Made by a program: the position numbers and the translations under genes. From a virus, in the IMG/VR virus record IMGVR_UViG_3300045107_000327, positions 1 to 33,568 of that record: a stretch of 33,568 nt of DNA. One strand, given 5' to 3'. The notes beneath the pieces were generated by a model. It searched no databases and was not told the DNA's origin. It was given only the letters and a program-made list of their open reading frames with translations. Shown here one piece after another: positions 29,186 through 33,568 of this stretch; positions within the stretch are counted from its first letter, which is position 1, and each line of letters starts with the position of its first letter.

Positions 29186-29652
29186 CGGGTCACCCCGGCC
29201 ACCACCGCGGCGGCCACGGCGGCGAGCACCACCGCGGCGGTGACCGTGACCGCCCGCCGCAAGGCCCGCCGGGCGGCGATGCGCTGCCACGCCACCTGCC
29301 GGCCGGCGACTCGGGCGTGGTAGCGAAGAGCCTGCCCGGACGTCAGCCGCCAGGCGCGGCAGTCCGGGTGTCCCTGCGGGCAGCCTCGGTCGACCGGCGG
29401 TGCGAGTACGCGTGCGCCTTCCCGCACCAGCTCCCTGCCCAGCTCAATGAGCGCGGTGAGCGCCCGGCCGATCGCTTCATGAGCCGAGACGGGCGCATGG
29501 GCCAGCTGCACTGGCCGGGCCAGAACCGGCGCTGGCGGTAGCACCGGGCCACGGTGGTGCCGGTAGCCAGGGATGGCGGCCGGGTACACGGCCTGCCCGG
29601 GCCGGCGGCGAGCCTCATCGAGCATGCGGGCGTACAAGTCAGCGTCGCTCAT
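29182..29652 (-). CDS. Hypothetical protein with one C-terminal membrane helix
   Basis: The product is 156 aa from an ATG at 29652, with GAGGAG about 12 bases upstream. The N-terminal half is polar and proline-rich, with a helix HEAIGRALTALIELGRELVR. Then RGCPQGHPDCRAWRLTSG gives one small Cys/His site. The C-terminal 25 residues (AVTVTAAVVLAAVAAAVVAG) are a single hydrophobic helix preceded by many Arg, typical of a tail-anchored protein with its bulk in the cytoplasm. It overlaps the neighbouring short membrane gene by 14 bases. Function unknown. Confidence 0.6.
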   Translation of the reverse strand: MSDADLYARMLDEARRRPGQAVYPAAIPGYRHHRGPVLPPAPVLARPVQLAHAPVSAHEAIGRALTALIELGRELVREGARVLAPPVDRGCPQGHPDCRAWRLTSGQALRYHARVAGRQVAWQRIAARRALRRAVTVTAAVVLAAVAAAVVAGVTR

Positions 29653-29848
29653 AGGTGGTGCTCCTCGATCGGGTGGTGCGGTAGACGGTGCGGATGCCCT
29701 GGGACACCCAGATGGAGGCCAGGGCGACGAGGACGGGTGTGCTGCCGGGCCACACGTCGGCGGCCGCCGCGAGGCCGAGGACGGTGGCCACGCCAGCGAG
29801 CAGCCCCACGGCGGCGGCCGTGGCGAGCTGGCGGGCGACCCGGGTCAC
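29639..29848 (-). CDS. Small two-helix membrane protein
   Basis: The product is 69 aa from a GTG at 29848 overlapping the upstream stop (GTGA). It has an arginine-rich N-terminus (VTRVARQ). Two hydrophobic segments follow (LATAAAVGLLAGVATVLGLA, and WPGSTPVLVALASIWVSQ), and the tail RTVYRTTRSRSTTYERR is basic. It overlaps the following gene by 14 bases. The pairing with another short membrane protein suggests a joint membrane function, perhaps against superinfection, but this is speculative. Confidence 0.6.
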   Translation of the reverse strand: MTRVARQLATAAAVGLLAGVATVLGLAAAADVWPGSTPVLVALASIWVSQGIRTVYRTTRSRSTTYERR

Positions 29849-30165
29849 GGCCGGGTCCGCTTGGTGGTGACGACCTGGAGGCGGGCGTCGCGGCGGCGGA
29901 CCGCGCTGGCCATGTCGGCGTCGGCCAGTACCGCGTGGAACTGGCCCTTGCAGGCGCAATTGCAGTCCTGGACGCGCCGGTTCGCCGACAGCAGGCACTG
30001 CGGTGAGCACCCGTCGGCGCCGAGCAGGTCGGCCGCCGTCGTGATCTCCTCGCTCAGCTGGACCGGGCCGGTGGCCACCCGGCCTGCCTCCCACGTGTCG
30101 GCGGGCACGTCGGCGCTGACGAGGGTCGGCTGGTCGTACCCGGGCCAGGTGGTAGGGGCGGTCAC
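29845..30165 (-). CDS. Small protein with CSPQC and CNCAC motifs
   Basis: The product is 106 aa from a GTG at 30165 (GTGA overlap upstream). The cysteines are grouped as DGCSPQCLLS and QDCNCACKGQFH. The CxCxCxGxxH pattern with a preceding C..C pair recurs in unknown small proteins of actinobacterial plasmids and phages and probably binds one zinc ion. The N-terminus is acidic and unstructured in appearance, and the C-terminus is basic (RRRDARLQVVTTKRTRP). It is coupled to the HNH gene upstream. Confidence 0.62.
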   Translation of the reverse strand: MTAPTTWPGYDQPTLVSADVPADTWEAGRVATGPVQLSEEITTAADLLGADGCSPQCLLSANRRVQDCNCACKGQFHAVLADADMASAVRRRDARLQVVTTKRTRP

Positions 30166-31268
30166 GGCAGGTCTCCCGGGGGACGGGCGGGCACGGTACC
30201 GGGGGGCCAGTTGTGTGGGGGCAGGTCGTCCTCGGGTAAGCGGGACCGGTGGTTGTAGATGTCCGGATCGGCGGAGGACCGGACCGGCTGGCCCCGGGAG
30301 TCCGTACCGGGAGGCCTCCGGGACCGGGGATCAGGCCGTTGCCCGCCCCGACCCTGCCCGAGAGGGTTCCCGGACCACGACGGTCCCTGTTCGCGCTGGT
30401 GATCGCCGGTCTGCGGGTGGACTGCTCCCCTGGTGGTGGGGCTCGGATCAGGATCACCATCACGCGGCGGATCATCCGGTGGTTGGTGATCCGGATCAGG
30501 CGTGCGATCAGACCCGGAGGTCTGTTCTGTTCGTGTTCCGTCGTTGATCGTGCTCTGTTCCGGAGGCGGGCCGACCGGGGCCGGCGGCCGGTCGAGCAGG
30601 GCCAGGCCCCGCTGTTCCCACGCGGTTCGCTCGGCGTCCGTGGGCCGCGGTAGCAGGACCATGTCGGCCTCGTACGGGGTGCGGCGGCCCTTGTAGGTGT
30701 TGCACCGGTCGCAAGCCACGACGAGGTTGGTGCCGTCGGGGCCGGCAGAGGCGTCCGGGTCCGGGTGGTCGAACGTCAACACCTTGCGCCGGTCTCTGGC
30801 CCGGTTGGCCTTGGAGGTCAGCGGCCCGGACCGGCAGTACCGGCAGCACCCGCCGTCGCGGGCGTACACGGCAGCCCGCAGCCGCGGGTCGCGCAGGTCG
30901 GCCTTCTGCGCCTGGTTGCGGTCGTACTCCGCCTTGGAGGGATTACGGCGCAGGAACCGGTGGATGCGGTACTGGTAGCCCTCGACCCAGGTGTCACCCA
31001 GGCACTCGCACTCGTCGCCCTGGCGGTGCACCATGGGCGGCCGGTCGAGCACCGGGGTGCACAGCAGGTCGATCAGCTGCTGCCGGTTATGGGTGTACTG
31101 CAGGGCGGTGCCGGAGGTTAGGTAGCCGTTGGTCTTCAGGTGCGACGACTTGGCCTTCAGCCGCACGTAGGCCGACACGAGCGAGTCGAACCGGGCTACG
31201 GACCCGCCGGCGAGGACCTGGAAGACCGGGTCGTCGGCCAGCTCATCGGTCTCCAGGAAGAACGGCAT
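30162..31268 (-). CDS. HNH protein with replication-initiator-like N-terminus
   Basis: The product is 368 aa. Residues 1-115 (PFFLETDELADDPVFQVLAG, VARFDSLVSAYVRLKAKSSH, NGYLTSGTALQYTHNRQQLI) look like a winged-helix module of phage replisome-organiser type. At about 130-210 is an HNH domain: YARDGGCCRYCRSG, LTFDHPDP, GTNLVVACDRCNTYKG (zinc pairs, His-Asp, Asn-containing helix). The last 150 residues are Pro/Asp/Gly-rich and disordered. The ATG is coupled to the stop of a 10-codon leader ORF (TGATG). The frame is open further upstream to an ATA-start region (DDHRLCWWWLM), so the true start may differ. Confidence 0.7.
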   Translation of the reverse strand: MPFFLETDELADDPVFQVLAGGSVARFDSLVSAYVRLKAKSSHLKTNGYLTSGTALQYTHNRQQLIDLLCTPVLDRPPMVHRQGDECECLGDTWVEGYQYRIHRFLRRNPSKAEYDRNQAQKADLRDPRLRAAVYARDGGCCRYCRSGPLTSKANRARDRRKVLTFDHPDPDASAGPDGTNLVVACDRCNTYKGRRTPYEADMVLLPRPTDAERTAWEQRGLALLDRPPAPVGPPPEQSTINDGTRTEQTSGSDRTPDPDHQPPDDPPRDGDPDPSPTTRGAVHPQTGDHQREQGPSWSGNPLGQGRGGQRPDPRSRRPPGTDSRGQPVRSSADPDIYNHRSRLPEDDLPPHNWPPGTVPARPPGDLP

Positions 31269-31300
31269 CAGCCACCACCAGCACAGGCGGTGATCGTCAT
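31268..31300 (-). CDS. 10-codon leader ORF upstream of HNH gene
   Basis: The sequence encodes MTITACAGGG. Its ATG at 31300 has GAGGT six bases upstream, and its TGA overlaps the ATG of the HNH gene (TGATG). The HNH gene itself has no Shine-Dalgarno sequence, so translation of the leader could feed it by coupling. It may be a genuine leader peptide or a chance ORF. Confidence 0.45.
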   Translation of the reverse strand: MTITACAGGG

Positions 31301-31323
31301 CTATTTACCTCGAGGTACGGGCC

Positions 31324-31351
31324 GGCGCGGCCACCACCAGGTGACCGCGCC
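31324..31351 (-). terminator. Hairpin in the 31269-31380 spacer
   Basis: GGCGCGG (31324-31330) pairs with CCGCGCC (31345-31351), and CACC/GGTG extends the stem past one mismatch. It lies after the stop of the small gene ending at 31381 and before the leader ORF, so it could terminate or attenuate early transcription between the two gene groups. Confidence 0.45.
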
Positions 31352-31380
31352 GGGCTGGGCTGGGCGGTGGGACAGGCTGG

Positions 31381-31620
31381 TCAGCTACTGCCGGGGGCGG
31401 CCGGGCCGGCGCCGAGCTTCGTGATGATGTCGACGGACAGGCGTTCCAGGTGCCGGGTGTTGACGTTGTGGTGAGCGGTCACCGTGGCGTCGTCGGGCAC
31501 CTGCTGCTCGTCGAGGGCCCGGACCAGGTCCCGCAGGGCCCACGCCGTCATCGACCCGGTCACCGGCGTGGTGCTGGTGACGTAGAGGCGGTGGGTGGTC
31601 TGTCGGGTGACGTGGGCCAT
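31381..31620 (-). CDS. Hypothetical 79-aa protein
   Basis: The start ATG 31620 overlaps the upstream stop (ATGA). The N-terminal strand pair (THRLYVTSTTPVTGSM) and a helix (TAWALRDLVRALDEQQVP) lead to DDATVTAHHNVNTRHLERLS and a second strand (VDIITKLGAG). This looks like a small compact alpha/beta domain of the type found in many unnamed phage early genes. No family is recognised. It is the last gene before the spacer with the hairpin at 31324. Confidence 0.6.
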   Translation of the reverse strand: MAHVTRQTTHRLYVTSTTPVTGSMTAWALRDLVRALDEQQVPDDATVTAHHNVNTRHLERLSVDIITKLGAGPAAPGSS

Positions 31621-32255
31621 CAGAGGGCCCCACCGGACGGCGGCAGGCCTACGGTGTGGGCCGGGCGCCCGTCCCACCGGTCGTTGGCGTCGTCGACCAG
31701 CTGCCGCGCGGCGTGGTCGGCGTCGACGAGCCGGCCGTACGCCTCGATCCGTTCGTGCTGGGTGGCCGGGTCGTGGTCGTCGCCGTCGACCAGGTGGGCG
31801 GCGATGGTCCAGGACACCCGCCCGGTCGGCAGGCCAATGTGGACGATCAACTGTCCCGGGCCGGCCTCGTCGGCCTGCACGCCGACGGGCAGGCGCAGGT
31901 CGGCGGCCAGGGCGACGGCTTGCCAGACCAGTCCGGCCCGGACCACCTGGTGGGTCTCGGGGTCGGTCGGGTGCCACACGTCGGGGTGGGTGGCGATCTC
32001 GTCGAGCAGCCACAGGGTGCCGGCCAGTTCGCCTCCGGTGGTGGGGGTGACGGCGGCCAGGGCGGTGTGGAGGATCTCCGCGGCCCGGCGGATTTCGGGG
32101 CGACGGGAGATGGCCATCAGGTTGGCCAGGCTGCGCATCTTGTCGATGACGACCAGGGCCTCGGCCAGCTCCTCGTCGGAGGCGGTGAGGGTGTGGACGT
32201 CGGCCAGGTCGTCGACCGGCCGGCCGGCGGTGTCCGTGGTGTTGGGGGCGGTCAT
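31620..32255 (-). CDS. Hypothetical early protein, mostly helical
   Basis: The product is 211 aa from an ATG at 32255 with GAGGAG about 8 bases upstream. Helices include DEELAEALVVIDKMRSLANL, PEIRRAAEILHTALAAVTP and GELAGTLWLLDEIATHP. A central beta pair (GQLIVHIGLPTGRVSWTIAA) is followed by a C-terminal helix QHERIEAYGRLVDADHAARQ. The spacing of strands and helices suggests a single alpha/beta fold. No catalytic motif is evident. It is translated in a chain with the zinc-binding gene upstream (ATGA overlap). Confidence 0.6.
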   Translation of the reverse strand: MTAPNTTDTAGRPVDDLADVHTLTASDEELAEALVVIDKMRSLANLMAISRRPEIRRAAEILHTALAAVTPTTGGELAGTLWLLDEIATHPDVWHPTDPETHQVVRAGLVWQAVALAADLRLPVGVQADEAGPGQLIVHIGLPTGRVSWTIAAHLVDGDDHDPATQHERIEAYGRLVDADHAARQLVDDANDRWDGRPAHTVGLPPSGGAL

Positions 32256-32542
32256 CCGATGTCTCCTCGTTGTGGTGCGGTTGCGAGCTGGCAGGCCGGG
32301 CAGCGGGATCCGGGCAGGCCCCAGACGGGCCGGTAGCAGTCGAGGCAGCCGACCAGCTCGTAGCCGGCTGGTGGCGGCGGGTCCGCCGGGCGGGTGACCT
32401 CCTCCGGGACCGGGTCGCCGGCCAGGGCGGCGCGGACCATGGCCGCGCCGCGGTGGGCCCGGTCGGCGGCCTCGGCGGGGGTGCGGGGTTGCCGGCGGGC
32501 CAGGTCGACCTCCCACGGCCGCCGGCCGGGGCGGCGGGTCAC
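32252..32542 (-). CDS. Small zinc-ribbon protein
   Basis: The product is 96 aa from a GTG at 32542 overlapping the upstream stop. The basic N-terminus (TRRPGRRPWEVDLARRQPRT) and a helix are followed by a single C-terminal zinc ribbon: LVGCLDCYRP, then GSRCPACQLA (CxxC-x11-CxxC). Such ribbons occur in many small phage proteins and may bind nucleic acid or a host protein. The function is unknown. It is part of the coupled early operon. Confidence 0.62.
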   Translation of the reverse strand: MTRRPGRRPWEVDLARRQPRTPAEAADRAHRGAAMVRAALAGDPVPEEVTRPADPPPPAGYELVGCLDCYRPVWGLPGSRCPACQLATAPQRGDIG

Positions 32543-32919
32543 GGCTGGCCGCCGAGGGTGGCACCGGATCCGGCGCAGGTGACGCAGTCGCCGGTGGCGT
32601 TGCACCGGTCGCAGAGCCGGCCGTGCTCGTCCTCCCGGAATCCGAGGCAGCCGAGGCAGTTGCCGGACCCGCCGCAGGTCGGGCACCGGTCGGGGTGGTC
32701 GACGACCGCCCGGCGGGTCGCGGCGGGGCGGAGCAGACCAGCGGCCGAGAGCGCGGTGATCACGCTGGCGGCGTACCGGCGCAGGGTGGGGTGTTCCCCG
32801 TTGCGGTCGAGGTCGTCGGGCCGGGCGCCGGTCAGTTCGAGCGTGGCGTGGACCAGGGCGACGTAGGCCAGGTCCTCGGCGCGGTCGGGCACCGGAGCGG
32901 TCGGTGGGGAGTCAGGCAT
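32539..32919 (-). CDS. DnaJ-type zinc-finger small protein
   Basis: The product is 126 aa from an ATG at 32919, overlapping the upstream replication-type gene by 8 bases. The C-terminal half has the repeated CxxCxG and CxxC pattern of DnaJ central domains: RCPTCGGSGNCLGC, then LCDRCNATGDCVTCAGSG. This should hold two zinc ions. There is no J domain, so it is not a DnaJ homologue. Stand-alone DnaJ-type zinc fingers in phages may bind unfolded proteins or nucleic acid. The N-terminal half is helical (DLAYVALVHATLELTGARPD). Confidence 0.68.
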   Translation of the reverse strand: MPDSPPTAPVPDRAEDLAYVALVHATLELTGARPDDLDRNGEHPTLRRYAASVITALSAAGLLRPAATRRAVVDHPDRCPTCGGSGNCLGCLGFREDEHGRLCDRCNATGDCVTCAGSGATLGGQP

Positions 32920-33568
32920 TGGTGGCCTCCTCGTGGGTTTTCGGCGGGGTGGTGGCGGCGCGCAGCCGGTCGAGGCCTCCGGGGTGCCGGTCGTCGACGC
33001 GGTGCTTGGCGGACCCGGCCTTCATCCGGGCCCGGGCGGCGGCCAGCTCGGCGGCCCGGCCGGCGCTCGGGGTGGCCAGGCGGGGGTCGTTGACGATGTC
33101 GCTGACGTCAGGCTGGCGGGGCTCGTAGGAGTCGTCTCCGGTGCTGGTCGGCGGCTTGTCGTCGGCGCCGGGCTCCAGGCCGAGCTGGCGGGCGGCGGCG
33201 CCCCACCACGGGCAGTTGCCGTGCAGCAGCCGCCGCGGCGACCACGTCTTCCGGTCGGCGGCCGCCAAGCGGAACGCCGCTCGGACCAGCTCCGGGTCGC
33301 GCTCCCGGATGACCGGGTCGGCGAGGACCTGGCGGACCTCGGCCGGGGACCACCGGCGGCGTGCCGCGATCACCTCGGCGGCCAGGTCCTCGTCGTACGC
33401 CGGGACTTGGGGTTGCTCCCCGAGAAGTGGATCTTCCTGCTTCTGCTCCTCATCGGAGGCGACCGGCGGGGTACCGGCGGAAGAGGGGAGAGGAGGAGAA
33501 GGAGGTTCAAGAACATCGGGTTCAAGAACATCAGGTTCCCTACCCGAAATGGGGGTAACCGGTTCACC
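32912..33568 (-). CDS. Probable replication protein, C-terminal part (runs off window)
   Basis: The frame is open to the right edge, so the N-terminus lies outside the window. At least 218 codons are present. The N-most visible part is acidic and proline-rich, with tandem EPDVL-EPDVL. A helical domain follows: EVIAARRRWSPAEVRQVLAD, RAAFRLAAADRKTWSPRRLL, HGNCPWWGAAARQLGLEPG. The WSP..LL..G.CPWW ending is frequent in C-terminal segments of helix-turn-helix replication initiators of actinobacterial phages. A GTG at 33373 is an internal alternative start but has no ribosome binding site. Replication function is inferred. Confidence 0.6.
   Translation of the reverse strand, partial: GEPVTPISGREPDVLEPDVLEPPSPPLPSSAGTPPVASDEEQKQEDPLLGEQPQVPAYDEDLAAEVIAARRRWSPAEVRQVLADPVIRERDPELVRAAFRLAAADRKTWSPRRLLHGNCPWWGAAARQLGLEPGADDKPPTSTGDDSYEPRQPDVSDIVNDPRLATPSAGRAAELAAARARMKAGSAKHRVDDRHPGGLDRLRAATTPPKTHEEATNA
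33504..33539 (+). repeat. 15-bp iteron-like repeats in probable replication gene
   Basis: GGTTCAAGAACATC occurs at 33504 and 33519, then GGTTC again at 33534, and another GGTTC at 33561. The spacing of the first three is exactly 15 bases. A polypurine stretch (33480-33503) precedes them, and the region has lower GC than the rest of the window. GTTCAAGAAC is itself a palindrome. Confidence 0.7.

Noticed and set aside
33508-33539. Possible LexA/SOS box (GAAC...GTTC)
   Set aside because: The spacing between GAAC and GTTC is five bases, not the four expected for the actinobacterial SOS box, and the match is explained by the tandem repeat.

Overview
The window is very GC-rich DNA with frequent GTG starts, strong GGAGG-type ribosome binding sites and tightly overlapping genes (ATGA, GTGA, TGATG junctions). 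It carries most of a siphovirus-type genome of an actinobacterium (Actinomycetota). A Micromonosporaceae or Streptomycetaceae host fits the composition, but the sequence alone does not settle it. No integrase, tRNA, rRNA, CRISPR array or insertion sequence was recognised.

Layout. (1) 228-1122, plus strand: three small overlapping unknown genes ending in a strong terminator. (2) 1197-1540: a small excisionase-like DNA-binding gene on minus and a divergent control region with direct repeats. (3) 1541-4724, plus strand: a plasmid-like operon. It encodes a DUF2637/SpdB2-like multi-pass membrane protein with a C-terminal helix-turn-helix, three small proteins (two of them membrane proteins), and a second membrane-anchored helix-turn-helix protein. 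The 3' part of the first gene carries an iteron-like array of GACTCAC. (4) 4794-6774, minus: the lysis cassette (holin, two further membrane proteins, a small protein, an amidase endolysin). (5) 6800-18096, minus: tail and connector genes (three minor tail proteins, a distal tail protein, a tape measure, frameshifting chaperones, the major tail protein, a terminator/connector set and decoration-like proteins). (6) 18130-26551, minus: head and packaging genes (capsid polyprotein, portal, terminase). (7) 26685-28195: an HNH nuclease and a small regulatory switch with divergent promoters. (8) 28254-33568, minus: a leftward early region of small cysteine-rich zinc-binding proteins, an HNH protein with a replication-like N-terminus and, cut by the window edge, a probable replication protein with iteron-like repeats.

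The most striking content is in the head genes. One 908-codon reading frame joins a 2H phosphoesterase (two HxT motifs), a prohead protease, a linker or scaffold and the major capsid protein. Two internal in-frame starts with good ribosome binding sites could release protease-capsid and capsid-only forms. The portal protein carries a C-terminal GNAT-like acetyltransferase domain behind a DPHQPRDGDGKW linker of the kind that precedes cargo or toxin domains on phage head proteins. The particle may therefore carry two enzymes, one on the capsid precursor and one on the portal, possibly acting against host defences such as cyclic-oligonucleotide signalling. This is inference.

The DUF2637-like operon with its DNA-repeat array, two membrane-tethered DNA-binding proteins and the lack of a visible integrase suggest that the element may persist as a phage-plasmid. 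An integrase outside the window would change that view.
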